From Pieris napi (taxonomy: Eukaryota; Arthropoda; Insecta; Lepidoptera; Pieridae): 64,000 bases of DNA. Location: contig NC_062252.1 of NCBI RefSeq assembly GCF_905475465.1, positions 5,952,001 to 6,016,000 of the forward strand, read 5' to 3'. Position numbers and translations under genes: made by a program. The notes under the pieces are model-generated. The model did not search any database and was not told the DNA's origin. It saw only the letters and a program-made list of their open reading frames with translations. Shown here piece after piece: positions 25,001 through 40,000 of this stretch (positions within the stretch are counted from its first letter, which is position 1; each line of letters opens with the position of its first letter).

Positions 25001-28000
25001 GAAGCTTTATGCCCAAATTTATGACATCTGTAACATTTAAATTTAAACGCTTGATCCGGTTTATAATTCTGCGGATTTTTAGATGTAGAACTCTTCGTGG
25101 TTTTTCTCCTAGCGAACATTGCTGACGACCCCCTCTCTGTCTCCTTCCTTTGCTGTCGCCTAGAGGCATCTTCTTCAAGAATTTTAACTTTCAAAGAATT
25201 CGGGTCTGGCAATGAATCTCTAGTCTCCATCGCACATCTAAAGTTCTCATAACTTGGGGGCAGACTATAGAGTAAAATAATAGATGCAAGATCATTATTT
25301 ATATTTATGTCCATGTCTAGTAACTTTTCTTTGGCTTCAAAGAAGCTTAACAGATATTCACGCATGTCGTCCTCCTCACACATTTTGTGTAATATGAGCT
25401 GCTTTAACAGTGTCGCTTTCTTAGCGGGACCCGAAGACGCGAAGATGCTTTCTAATTTGAACCAACATTCTCGCGACGTACTCGTCCCCTTAATGTGTCG
25501 TAGCTCACCTGGACTAATTGAGAGAATAATCTCCGCTCTCGCCTTTGCATCCGCCGCTTCCCAAAGCAACGCCTCTGCTGGCTCAGCTGGCTTCTTAATG
25601 CTACCATCCACATAGCCCCACACATCGCTCTTGATCAATAGAGCATGGGCCTGGATTCGCCATGAGTCGTAATTATCACGGCTTAGTAATTCTATCCGCA
25701 CACTCGCCATCGTTACTAGGTTAAGCACTCTAGTTCCCCCTTTTTTTTTTTTATTAATTTACTAGACTATGACTGGGCCCATAACCTTTGTTGGGTTATA
25801 AGTGTGCAGCGGTAGTCGCGTGCAGCAGTCCAGTTTATTAATAAGTGACAATATAAAAACATAACAAGACCATAGCAACGCCAACTTTAAATAACGAACT
25901 ATGACGATATAATATGTATGCAAATTACCAAAGAGTTTCCTCTAATATTTATTTCATGTTTATAGTGCGTGTGTGAATTTTTATTGGTTATTCGGTAATT
26001 GATTGTAAAATGCTATTTTTAATAATATTGAACAATTGATGTTTTTAATCATTTCAATTGTTACCAATTTTGTTTAGTGTGTAGGTCCTAGGTAGTATGG
26101 GCCCACTGAAAATCTGTGTTAGCTAAAGCTTAGTTGGACCCATTTCTGATTAAAGTGTGTGGGTTTGTATTTTTTTTAGTATACGTAATTAACGTTATCT
26201 TTCAAAATTCTCGAAATTAAGTTATTTTTTTTATATAACAGAGGCTGTTGCGTTACTTCCTACATATAAACATATCCCATAGAAAATATTGTCTAAAACT
26301 TGTCTTAGGAAGGCTTAGAATGCAATTACGTCATATATCATATCTATTACCTGAAGAATTTAATACCTCGTCTCGTCTACCCTTATTTCCACTAATAATA
26401 ATATTTAATAATGTTCAAATTGAACGTTATAATGCGGCAAGGAATGCGTCATTTTAATTAAGTTAAAATTTCAATTATTACTGCGCACGGAGTTGTGTGG
26501 TCATTTAAAAGTTCCAAGTTTATCCAATAAACTACGCGATACTAAGCAATAGCTCTTGAAACAAATTCAAACTGTTTCTATAAAAGAACAGTATGCTGGT
26601 ACAAACACATTTATGCGTCTGTTTTCTTGAAAACTTCCTTTTCGCATGTTACGATGTTCCTCACGATGTTTCGCTCCATTCCACTAATCATTAGTTACTA
26701 ATGTATATATATAAGTATTGATAAGTATTGTGTCCACAAAGAAAAACCCATTAGTTTCCGGTGTTCGAAACAGCCTCGCACGCTGAGCCAGGCTACCACG
26801 GCTCTCAAGCTAATTAAATGAATATCCATAAATTAATTACTTATGTATGTATTAGTATTGTATGTTTTGTATTCTATTATGAATATTAATAATGAATGTC
26901 AATATTAGAAACAAATTAAAGCTTTTAAATTAAATTTTCCATAGCAAGCGCATAGAGCGAGAAAGAAGAACTGGCAAGGACCGTTCCTTTTAATAGCCAA
27001 GTTTCTGGTAAGGAATTTAACAACTCTTCTTCTTCGTAGTCTTGATTACTGAAGATTGTGCCTGTATTGAAAAACCATAACCGATACGTTGACTTGCTGC
27101 TGCCACACCACTCTCCTAAACTTGTCTCAGTGCATAAAGGCCTGTATTCACTTTGATTAGTGCGAGTGCAAGTCAATTACTATTGACATTGATTAGTGCA
27201 GGTGTATAGTGCAAGTAGTATCCAATTGTTGTTTAGTGGATCTGTTAAGGCCGATTTACATTATCTTAGTGTTTAGGAGAGTGCTTTAGGATAGTACTTT
27301 AGTTGAAACATGTAAACGCTACTTGCTTTAGTAAACGCTACGCTAAAGAACTTGCCTTTCAAGTTGTACTAAAGCACTCTCCTAAACACTAAGATAATGT
27401 AAATCGGCCCTTAAGTAAATTCGGTTGTCATATAGTTTGGCAGGCACGCTGCGAGTGAGGGGGAAGGGAGGGCGCACGCGACGTCACTACTCGCAGTTCA
27501 CTCACAAAAAAAAAACACGCTTCTAATCACTTTACTACGCAGCCAACTAATAACATACACTAATCGGTCGCCGTCCACACTTGTTTCTATTAAGGCCTGT
27601 ATTCACTTTGATTAGTGCGAATGCAAGTGATTAATAATTGACATTGATTATTGCAGGTGTGTAGTGCAAGTAGTGTCCAATTATTGTTTAGTGGCTCTGT
27701 TAAGTAAGAGGCCGGGAGATAGTGACACAAAATAGTGGGTCATTTGTACCAGTATAGGGGTCTTATTACGAAATGAAAAAAAGAAAAAATGATGGTCATA
27801 GCACTGGTACCGTGGCCCAAGCGCGAACTATTACACTATCGATATGAATTTGGGGTTACTAAAGCACCTCGAAAATAGCCCTATCGATCAATAAAACATT
27901 TACATTCTCCGATAATATAAATTTATAACGAGAAAAGACGATAAAATAAAACCGTTAAAATGCGTTCCATAAAGTTGTGGTTATAAAACTAGAAGCATAA

Positions 28001-31000
28001 AGATGTCATTATGCGCAAGGACGTTTTAAAGTTTCTGAGAGGGATTCTGTAATCAGCTTCTCTTGAGTGATTCGAACTTATCGCGATAAGGCTGAGTTTT
28101 GTTATACGTGATGCTGAAATGAACGTGCTATTAGCTAATTAATCTTACGTCAATTTGCTTGACTGGTCTTAATCTGCTATACCAAGATGGGGCAAAGGGC
28201 GTCTTGATCCTCCATTGCGTTCGATCTTGAGCCGCGTAGTTCACGTTGCTCCAAGTCTTTCTGGCTTTCTTTGCTGCCAGGTCTGCTCGGAATGGCCAGT
28301 CTTCCGCTTTCTTGCGGGTTCCAATCAAGCGCCTGCTATTTATTTTGCTTGAAGTATATATTTAAAATTGTGTTAAGCTTTTAATTACGCTGGGGTTACC
28401 AAACACTAGAGCGAACTAGCTATGACAGTTCGTATTGTAAATGAAGTTTACCAATTATAACCAAATTTTAAAATTGCCACAGCAAAGAGCAGATTAAGAC
28501 TGCAGAAACAACTATAACAATAGATAAATACTATATATATAAGCACATAATATGATTAGATAAAAAATAAAGAAAATAAATCAGTGGCGCTACAACCTTA
28601 GGTCTGGGCCTCAGATTTCTGTATCCATGATCATTTATCAATCTATTAGTTAATGCTGATTAATATAGCCTATATATATATATATTCTATTTGAATTGCA
28701 AGAAAAAAATAAGGATCTCTGCTAAAATTACCATAATGTTACCCAAGGTGTAAAAAAATCATTCATCGCATACGCTGCGAAAACGATTGACGATAAAACA
28801 AAAAACATGTTCCACAATATTAAAAAACATATCAATATCTCCAAAAAAAGTTTTAAAAAAATGTGTGCGAAGCCGGGTAGGGCCGCTAGTATTTATATAA
28901 AACGCGTTAAGTCCATTTAAACAGAATACAAAATGCACTAAACACGTGATACACTATTGTATAAGATGGATATCGGAGTAACAGTAACACGACGTAGAGT
29001 AATGTACACACCGGATCCAGAGACAAGTTGTTATTGATTGATGAGCTTGAGGAAGATATATTGACAAATATGGATCGGTTTCTGCAGAAATGTTTAAGTA
29101 ATACCTAGTCTGCCACAGCCCACAACGTCTACATAGAATTATTTTTGAAGGTATATTTTACAAAATGTTCTAATTCTATGCCTTCCTATAGTATTCTATG
29201 CCCCATAAAATTTAGTCATACTTTGTTAACTTATTCCATATTTTTACAATATATCTCATCATATTCATATCTAGAGCAATGTTGGCCTAGTGGCTTCAGC
29301 GTGCGACTCTTATCCCTGAAGTCGTAGGTTCGATCCCCGGCTGTGCACCAATGGACTTTCTGTCTATGTGCGCATTTAACATTCGCTCGAACGGTGAAGG
29401 AAAAGATCGTGTGGAAACCGGCTTGCATTAGACCCAAAAAAACGACGGCACATACATTATAGAATGTAGCATTCAAATGGTGAAAGAATTTTTAAAATCG
29501 GTCCAGTACTTTTTGAGCCAATTCGTTACCAACATACTTACATAAAAATCTTTCCTCTTTATAATATTAGTATAGATAAAACTAAAAATAAAATTGATCA
29601 TGTTCATTCTGTAGGTTATTTTTTAAATATTTTAAAAGTTACACATAAATATTTAGTTTTTATTAAATTACAACTTTATTTATTACAATATATAACTAAA
29701 CTAGTGGACCCGACAGACGTTGTCCTGCATGATATTTCAAGCAATTAGTAAAGCAAAGTATGAAAGTACTGACTGCAGCGCCATCTGGCGGGCTGATTTG
29801 TGAATCTAAACCATTCCCAGATCCCCTTGAACACACACAAAAAATTTCATCAAAATCGGTCCAGTCGTTTGAGAGAAGTTCAGTGACATACACACTCACA
29901 GAAGAATTATATATATAAAGATAAGGTTTACATAATAATAGTGAACTCCGGTACAATAAATTAATGTTGCATTGAAACACGTTGTATAACCCCGAATACA
30001 ATACAATACAATACAAAGGCATGACTCCTGAATTGACCGCATTGGACTAATTTTAGAGGACGTCATAAATACATCCCAAATTAAATATTAATTCTCCTTA
30101 TTACTAGTTCCTCGAGTGGCCTTTGAGTTCAAGAAAACATTATTAATTATTTACTTGATTATACATTCTACGGCAAGCGTACAAACGTCACCGAACTCGT
30201 AAATTATTTAGTTATTACTAAGTTATTACACTACACTAATATATAACTTGAACAATTTAAATTTTCATGCGATTGCATTCTGTCTTGTACCACCGAAGTC
30301 CTGCATTGGTACCTGTGCAGCAGTACTTTCTATTGGCGCAAATAACACTTACTATAAATAAGATCATAAGAAACCCGTCTTGAAGACAAATAAGGATATG
30401 TGTCAGGCACAGAAGGCTGATCACCTACTTGTCCATAAAGTTGGCTTAAAGAAACTGATTCATTGGGCACCGTAAATACGGCCGTTATTAACAACCGTAA
30501 AATGACGGCCGTTAGCTAACGGCACCGCTTTTCTAGGAAACCGTAGCTTAAGACCATATATAGGGTTGTTGTGTAAATAATAATCCAATAATTATTTATA
30601 CTATATCATATTGTATGCTTTATTTACTTAATTTTCTCTCTAAAAGCGCTGTGGTCAGAAACATACCCGAGTGTCCATAGCGAGTGTACTACGTGAGGCC
30701 AAATTAATACTGCGCAGTACTTATATTTTTGTTATACTCGTATTTAGTTTAATATTTCTTTGTTTTGTGTTAACGTGTGTGAGTGTATCTTTACTTCTTT
30801 AACTTTTAAGCTAGATACTCGTATATAGAGTGCACTAATACACTGTTAATGTTAAATTTGAAAACGGCTGTGGCGTAAAAGAGAGCAAATGTCGTACAAA
30901 GATTTTCTCGTATGGTGTAAAGATCGTGTTAATCTTCTTATCTATAAAGATTAAATATCAATGAAACATATGCGATATGAAAGGTAGCGCCACTAATTAT

Positions 31001-34000
31001 ATTTATATATTTAGAGGACATTTTCATTATAGTTGTAATCCCGCAGTGAAAGCTGAAAGCCAAGCGATAATTGCCGTACACCAAATATCAAAGTTCATGC
31101 GGCCGCAACATCCATTATATATTTATTAATGCTTAAAATGGCCTCGGCTATATGATATATATGTGTGGTTTGCACAAACTGTTGGTGTAAAAGTTTTCAA
31201 TATTTTAAACATTATTTCACAGATTTTAATGTTCTCTTAGGAAGTTTTGTTTTATATGCCATTTATCATGTCACATCGTATCTTGTCACTTCCACTATAT
31301 TGGAAAAGTGGCAGCTTACAGCATTTTACTCACAATATCTAGAATAAATTCCTACAGTTGTTTAAACATTCGTGCGTTAGGTAGGTTATATTGTAGATAC
31401 AAAATAACAACGTTTATTTGTCTTATAATTAGTTATTTAAGTACTAGCTTTTACCCACCAGTACGTTCCTCTGTTAACTTGAAACTATCAAATATTACTA
31501 CGTTATTCCCTGAGTTTCATCTCTACACCAGAACTCAGACATGGTTTTAAATGTTCAATTTATTATGTATCTCAATAATGTCAAACAAACAGATTGAACA
31601 GACTGAACAGTAAAAACGGTTGCCACTTTTATTTTGCGAAGAACGTGAAAATATTCATCAAAATGTGTAACACCGTCAAGCAAAGAAAAAAGTTTCCCAG
31701 ACATTGAAACCGAGTTCTCGATTTCCTACTTAAAAATCCTTTACCAATCTGGTTTTATCATTAAACTTGAACAAATAGTTTTCAAGGGGACGGGCTAAGT
31801 AAAGGGTTAAAATGGAATATCTCAGATGCCCTAACTATATTGTAAGGACTTTGGAGAATTTTAATTGAATTTAAAATGTAACAACAGTGAAGATCTCAAA
31901 GGGACACTTAAAGCTGTTTTCGTTCTGATTTTACATAAGTCATAAAGAGGTCTAGAACACTTCATTTCTACGATGAAGAATGATGATGATTCCACTGAAG
32001 TATTTCCGGACCAACTTTGACTTCGGGTTCTTCAAGACAAGAGCGTACCAAAAAAAACGTGTATGTACACGCGTAGAAGTTATACTTCTTTGGAGATAAA
32101 AATCAAGATAAAAATCTTTTCAAAAATTGTATTCTGCGTTTGTAGAAAAAACTACACAAATAATAGAAAAAGGTATTTAATACATTGAAAGTTTTATTAA
32201 ACTTTCAATGTATGACGAATATATTAACGCATTATTTAGTTAAATTAAAGTTTATTTTTATACCACAAAAAAAACTAAAATGTTGACTATAGCTAACTTC
32301 AGGGTGTCGGTCTTTTGTGCCGGTGTGCGCAAGCATCGTAAAAATTTACTCTCATAATTTTTCCCTAACGCGCCAAAAGAAATATAACTTCAAAAAGTCC
32401 GGCAACGCATTCGCGAGCCCTCTGGCATTGAGAGTGTCCATGGATGGTGGTATCACTTAACATCAGATGAGCCTCCTGCCCGTTTACCGCTGTTTTATAA
32501 AAAAAAGATGTTACTTTATATTTATTTAAATTGTTTTAAGTTATAAAATCTTTATCTATTTACTATATTTTATCCCCTAATTATAGGTTTAGCAAACGTC
32601 AATGTAAGATGTATTTATCATGTCAATTAATTAAAAATTATTTTCACTTCCCTTTTTACTGCTCTCTCTTATTAACGAGCCTATTCAAATTATATTTGTA
32701 TACCTGTGTTAGATTTGTCTTTTTATATACTACTAGCTGACCTGGCTAACTTCGTTCCGCCCTACAACCTTATAATATCGTTGTTACTTTAATTTAACTT
32801 ATTTTAGGATTTCATTAATGTTAAGTATTACATTAATACAACTTTTTTGCAAATACAGAAATGTTTTATTGCTTGCCATTGCGAAAGAAGAATGGCAGTT
32901 TTACACATTAGGCATCTTCTCTCTAGCGTCAATATGGCAATACTGCATGTTAAGCACTTTCTGATATCCAACATCTTTTGATCAGGATCAAAGCATGGTT
33001 ATGCATCTCCTGATTCACCTCAAGATCGGAATTTCTTGAGCTGACACGAATTCGACGTAAAATAATGCGTAGTTTTGTCAACAGATGGCACCATATGGTT
33101 TTTGCATTCGTAAAATTAATTAATTAATTTAATGTTATTCGATAACTTATCCGATATTTTATTGCTTATTCTGCTATTCGGGACGGAAACAAATCCAACA
33201 AATCAAAAACCATGGCAATCGGTCCAGCCGTTCTCGAGTTATAAGTGTTGTAACAAACACGACTTTCTTTTATATATATAGATAAATGAATACGAAGAAA
33301 AATGAAAGTGTTTTTGGTTATTTAAGTAACTGGTACACACGAAAAAAGTCGTTAGCAACGTCTATATTATATCTATAGAGCATTGGGAAACTATGCTTTA
33401 GTAGTAAATGTGTGCACACAAGGGAGGCTAATACAAACATAGGTAGGGTTCATACATAACTACATATGGTATAAGTTCATCATTTTATCATTTATTAGCT
33501 GACCGGGTAAACGTCGTTTTTCCATGTATATAATAAAAAAATAGGGGTTGATCGTAGAGGGGTAAAAATTAAGGGTTGTATGTATTTTGGCATGTTGTAT
33601 CATAAAAAATAAAAATAAAAAGTTTTGTTTAAAAATTTAAAAAAAAATTAGGGGTGGACTACCACAAACACCGCGACACGAGAATTTTATATATAAGATT
33701 ACACGTAAATTCCCGTAACATGGCGACACTTTTCTGCTTCTGTACATATGATTAGTTAGTACGCGCACAGAGAAAGAAAGTTCCATTGGTGCACAGCCGG
33801 GGATCGAACCTACGACCTCAGGTATGAGCGTCGCAAGCTGGAGCCTAGGCCAACACTGCCACTCTTAATATATATTACATTTTTGACATATGTGAGTCAT
33901 GCTTAGAATTGACTTGAATCTGAATTTCACCCTTGCTCTAACATACATACACTTAAGAGCTTAAACTTAAAATATTATTAAATTTCAACAAATTATAACA

Positions 34001-37000
34001 TTATAAGTAAATTAAGAGTACAAAAACACCAAAAAACTACTAAATATTGGTGCCTTATACTATATACTCGTTGAGCAAACTGCCCTTTTCAAGTCAGAAT
34101 CAGAAGAAATCACATATTTTAAACAAAGTTTCTACTGTAATGATTAAACTGTTTTAGTTTAATCGAAACTATAACTTACACTATTGTCGTACTGTCAGTG
34201 TTGTCAACTATAGTTTCAAAACTACAGCTGAAAAGTACCAAGCCTTGTGAGAATTCGTAGTAAAATACAAAATCCATTTTCTAAGTTGCATTTGTACGTT
34301 GATTCTGTTTTAAGCCCGTTCATAGCGAAATCCTTTTGAAACTGTTCATTTTTATTATAATAAATTCAAGCTGTAAGTAACAAGGAAGCTTTAGACAGAT
34401 TTATGTTTTCCCGTCACTTTTAATGAACATTTTATACTTTTAAGCGTTAAGAGATTTTATTAAGCCACAAGATTATTATTTGGTTTAAAATTTCCCTAGC
34501 TTATTACATATTTACAGGTATTAGTGGTTTGAAATATTACAAAGTTCCCTTAAATAAACTTCGACAAAATCTACGAAGAAAACATTTTGTGTAAAGCTCT
34601 CCGAACGGAACTTTCTCGTGAATATATAAAATCATACTGAAACTTGAATTTTAGTATCTCAGCCGCAGACATGAGTACGTCTTATAAAAGGTGTTTGTAT
34701 TCCCGAGGCGCTCTGCATGACCTTCCGAACCTGTTGCTCAGAAAGAGGACGTGAACCGCCCGCCCTAGCCACCTAGTACCGCGGCCATACCAAGGAAATG
34801 CTTGAGATACGACCTTCTACCCAGAACACTTACTTACAATATAAAGAAATTAACTTTTAAGACCAATCAATAAAGGGACCGAAAATAGATTTTTCATGAC
34901 CATCTTAGGGACCAATGCACGCAAATGAAAGTGCACAATTAAATTCAAAGTATTGCTAGCGACCTGGAACAATTATACGGCTGGCCACATTCGAAACTGA
35001 ATTTATAGCGAAATACGAGGCACAGTTTATATTGCCCACAGTGAATCTCTTCATTCCTTTGGAAAGTCAATGACAGATACCTACGTTTACATTTCCTCAT
35101 ATCGTAAACGTAGTATTTTGAATTTAAATGAAATACGATATTAAGCACTTGAATTACTGCTTGTTCTACCCTGTGCCCGGGGAAGGTCGAGGGAGGCAAG
35201 CCAGGAGAGCCCCGGGCGTCACGTCAGTTTGCGCGAGCCGCGGTGCACACCGCGCGGCTTCGCTCCAGTGTTAGCAATAGTGCTGTTAATCTTCCAATTC
35301 CGTGCTCAATAAATCTATAGGTAGTATATAATATGCGTCTATATGAAAATGTGAAAAAAATTCATATTACGTCGGTGCAAAACTAAAATACGTAGTAGCA
35401 AATAATCTCGACTAAGATTGTAATCAACGTTCGCAAATGGAATCGAGTCCAGCAAATTGCTAAGTGCTTATTTAAATAAATTCGCTATCTGGCGAGATAA
35501 TCTAAAATGTTCTGCGCGCAACAGTTAGCCCATACTGGCCCAGCCTCTAAGATATACGCCCCGTTTTTCGCCTCGCAAAATGCTTAGCGTCTTTAACAGT
35601 TCGATGGAAACACACGCCTCTTCATAAGATTTATAATATAATTATGGTTATGTTAATACGTGTTATTAACATAACCTAATAATCAAAAGCTTTTAAAACT
35701 AGAATGTTTCATTTTCTAATTATTTTCCAACCAAAAGTTTTAATTACGACTGATATGCTATAGAATACAAACAAACGCCTACATCTAACAGACATCGTAA
35801 ATCGTAGTAAGCGCAGCGCCCACGCAACGTCACTGACCCTGTGTTTCTGTCTAGCGATTAAAGGTCTATTCTCGTGTTTATTTTGAAGTTATTTATTTTA
35901 AATCTACGATTATTAAATTCAAATTCAAATTCAAAAATCATTTATTCACGTAGGTAACACAATGTACACTTGTGATGCGTCATTAAAGAAATACATATTA
36001 ATGCTTCTAATTTTACATTTACTGCCAGTTCTCAAATCAAGGGCGTAGAACGGAAGAGAAGAACTGGCAATAAACTCTCCGCCACTCTTTTTAATCGCCA
36101 TGTTTTTTTTTTCTTTTTTTACACAACGTTTGTAAGGAGCTGCAACCATTACACCATGTTCCACATGACATCTTATGTAATTAATAATAATAACTTAAAT
36201 TAAAAACAAAGACTTGTCCCCTATCAGCAGGAGGCAAGGTGAAATTAATAAACTAAATTAAAAAAACGCTAAATTGGAAATAATAGAGTTAATTTTTGAA
36301 TTCTATTTTTCTTAAAAACTTGGATTATGTTAGCAATTTATTATAGAAATAGGGGTTATGTGTTCAAATTGTGTTGAATTATGTTTAAAATCTGTGTTTT
36401 TCCAAATCATATTCCTCTTTTATATATATGATTTTTACATAGATTAGTCGATAACGTAAACAGCGTATAATCCAGAGGTCTTTTGTGCGATTCCCAACAT
36501 GACAAAGGTTATTTCGGGTTGTCGCCATTGAAGGGATACTATAAAAACATAACACAGACACATAAATGTGTGTGCGATATGTTACTTTAAGCATCAATCA
36601 AACATTCGTGCGTAAAAAAATCAGAATTTCATTTTATGGCTTCTTCGTATTAACATGTCGATCCAAAGCTCGTAGTTATCGTTTGTTTCTAATGAACCCA
36701 AGAATAAACAGACACACCTTATATTTGCTTAGGCCGAAGTTATTTCAGGCAGGTCATTAACGACATTCATATTTTATCTCGTATGCGGTTCTTTTGTTCG
36801 TGATATCAAAAAACGAAATTATTACAATAATTGTGACCGTCTCATCTCCATACCGAAGTACTATTGAAATGTACCAGCTAAGCATACTTGGGTTTTAATG
36901 AGAATTCTCGTCTTCATTTTCAAAACGTGCTTTTCTTTTGTTCACGAAATCCGAAAAAATCAAGGGGCTTAGAATATTAAATGAAGGACGAAACGGTGGT

Positions 37001-40000
37001 GCATTTTGTTTGTGTAAATATGCGAATTTAATACTAGCTGTTTTGGTCTCAGGCAAAATGACCAGTGCTGTGGAACACGTCTGCTCCACAGCATAGTGCT
37101 GAGCCAGGGCCAGTTACAACAACAACACACACACATTACACACTTAAAATCTACCTTATTCCTTTCTTTTATTTTCCTTTTTTTTTGTTATTTTTCTTTT
37201 TTTCACTATTATTATTTTGTGTGTTTCGTTAGTAATAAATGTTGTGTATATGTTTATGTTTCTATAACTTGTGGTTTCGCTTTACAGCAATCGTGGTCAG
37301 GTGGAGACTGTCACGATAACTATTTAAAATTTATAATAAAGAATCTATTTAAATTTTTCCTATATTCAGTGTGTGAAGTGTGTGGATTTTTCAATAGTGA
37401 CATATTATATACTTCTTTTATTATCTTTCATGAGTTTGTCGTATCTTTATAGCTAAAGTTTTATATAAGTCCTGTTATTAAGTACTTGCGTTAACCAAAA
37501 CTTTTTTATTTGGAACTGATCGTAATATAATAGAATCTTTTTAATATATAGGAATTCTGTGCGTCAAGAAAATTAATTAAAAAATTCAAATATTCCTTTA
37601 AGTATAAAAACCCCTTTAATTTCCAAATAATGAATTTATTTATAATATGGATCGGTACAAAACATATTATCTATATATTTTTTTCATTCTCTCTATATAT
37701 CTTCCAATACACACGCATAGGTTTCCTCACATTTTCGCGCTGCAGCTCTTTAAGGCAATTATATATATCACCTATATACATATACGAATAAACAGGAACA
37801 TAAAAATATAACCTTGTATGAAGGTTAAAGAAGTGTTCGATGCTTACTTTTGACAGCCGCTCTGGCGCCATCGATAGGCTGCCCAAAGCTATTATTAGGT
37901 TGTTCGCTATCTTACATACCTTAAATTTTTATTACCATGGTTGTAAGGACTCATTTATTTTGTTTTTTCCTTAATTTAATGTATCAGTTTCACAAAGTGG
38001 TTGTATGTTTGTCTTCTGGACTCTCTTATATTACTCAGATTATAGCTTGTTTTAAGAAGTTTTTCTAGTCTAAAGAAAAGTTTCGTTTAGTTTCTCTAGT
38101 AGAAATCTTTATAGTCTCTATATTTGCAAAACACTTCAGATGACTATCATACCCTTTTTAGAGGTTATTACATGATAGCAGCCGAGAGAAGAAATATTAA
38201 TTGAATATTAATTTTATTCCAATACTATACACATAACACTTAACATATTAATAAAATACTGGTCGAGACAACCCCGAATTTATTACTGTATTTTTATTTT
38301 ATTAAAACATAAGTAACAAAGAATTGACCGATTATTAATACGGTAGGTAACTATTTAAAAAAATAGGTCCCCATCTTATACACCATTATCTTATCCAATT
38401 AAAATGAATGTAGTCTTAATAATAGGCAAAAATAAAAATAACCCGCAAACAAACGAAGCCCGGAGCTTAAAACTTTTGGACGTTGTCTTAATAAAATGCT
38501 AAATTCCGCTAAAGCCAGTTCGTAAGTCGTTTATAATAACAGACAGACCGAAATACGGATTAAGAAAGAGTAGTTAAAAACATTAAATTAGGTAAATAAT
38601 TAAGAGTTAACGCAAATTATTTTAATTGTCTGTCTCAGTTTCCAACGTAGTCTAATTTTATTAGGTCAGCGACTATCTTAACATCTTAATAATTTATTAT
38701 TTTTAAGGCTCAATCTATGACTTCATTGTCGGGGTTTAAGCGCAACAAACCTTTTTTTATTAACGTTTTCTATTAACGACCAGCCTTACTATGAAACTTC
38801 CAATAGCAACAGCGATCACGACGTTTTTGTATGTAGTTCTCCACGTAGTTCTCTCGATATCGCCGATGTTGAGATCACGTGGAGCCAAAATTCATAATTG
38901 GGATCGGTATTGGAACAGAGTATTTATATTTCTCTGGTTGCCTTGTGATGCAATTATAAAGCACGTTATTCAATTTTAACTGTTAAAAAAACATACACTA
39001 AATTTTTTATTAAATGTAACACGTGATACCACTCATATCACTCACATTGCCAGAAGGCTCGCAAGTGCGTTACCGGCCTTATAAGAATTGGTACGCTTTT
39101 TTCTTGAAGGACCCTAAGTCGAATTGGTTCGGAAATACTCTAGTGGGCAGCTGGTTCCACATAGCGGGCGTTGCGCGGCAAAAACTGCCTTAAAAAAGGT
39201 TAAAATTGAAAAACTTTTTTATAGTTTTCTACATATATTTGCTACAATAAAGCAAATTAAGCGAACAATGAACGATAGAAATTTTAAAAGGTTTTAGTCA
39301 TCGCCCAGTTGCAATGAATTTATACAATTAGATTAGTGAATTTTGCCTTACTCGCGTGAATAGATTTTAAACTTTATACCACATAATATAACAACTTGAC
39401 ATTAGAAGTATCGATAAAAGACGTAAAATATATCACATTCTAGCCATATCACAAAATACATTTTAGTAGATAATTTCCTTTAATTTAAGCATTTAATAAT
39501 TAATTATATGAAATGGAAAGGGTTAATTTTAATTACCCGCATTGTTATGGTTGTATTTGTCTAAATCATTCTGACAGACGCATGAATAGCTCTCATTCTT
39601 ATAAAATAACTTAAACTCGGCGAACTCCGTTTCGCCACCAGATGGCTTCGTTTTATGTAACATTTCGTTCGGTGATCCCGCTTTTCTGTTGAAATTTTTC
39701 CTGAATTTGACTATAAACCTCACGGAGCCTGAGACCTTTCCAACGAATGCATAACCGTGGAAATCGGTTCGTGCGTTCTGGAGTTATAGCGTCAGGAAGG
39801 AAAACCCGACTTATTTTTATATAGTAGATTATATAACAACTTGACATTAGAAGTATCGATAAAAGACGTAAAATATATCATATTGTAGCTATATCACGAA
39901 ATACATTTTAGTAGATAATTTCCTTAATCAAATTTTTAAGCATTTAATTATATGAAATGGAAAGGGTTAATTTTAATTACCCGCATTGTTATGGTTGTAT

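Larger units (their letters stand above)
21412..25947 (-). mobile_element. Full-length Ty1/Copia LTR retrotransposon
   Basis: A 4,536-bp element in minus orientation inside Syt12 intron 2. Its two 159-bp LTRs (21412-21570 and 25789-25947) look identical base for base. TTTAT flanks both ends (21407-21411, 25948-25952), a 5-bp target duplication. The primer site, polypurine tract and a single uninterrupted gag-pol frame are all present, so the copy is very young and probably competent. Read on its own strand, the LTR begins TATTAG rather than TG and ends CAACA. Confidence 0.95.

Noticed and set aside
24641..25024. Plus-strand frames within the Copia region
   Set aside because: Shadows of the uninterrupted gag-pol frame on the minus strand.
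29275..29350. Functional tRNA gene
   Set aside because: A and B boxes are present but no acceptor-stem pairing or anticodon arm follows; the sequence continues as a SINE shared with other loci.
30470..30545. Possible short CRISPR-like repeats (ACGGCCGTTA)
   Set aside because: Only two or three short copies with irregular spacing, in a eukaryotic intron; no spacer structure.
37096..37452. 118-codon frame rich in Phe and Tyr
   Set aside because: T-rich low-complexity sequence with no start context, splice support or known domain; not in phase with the surrounding gene.
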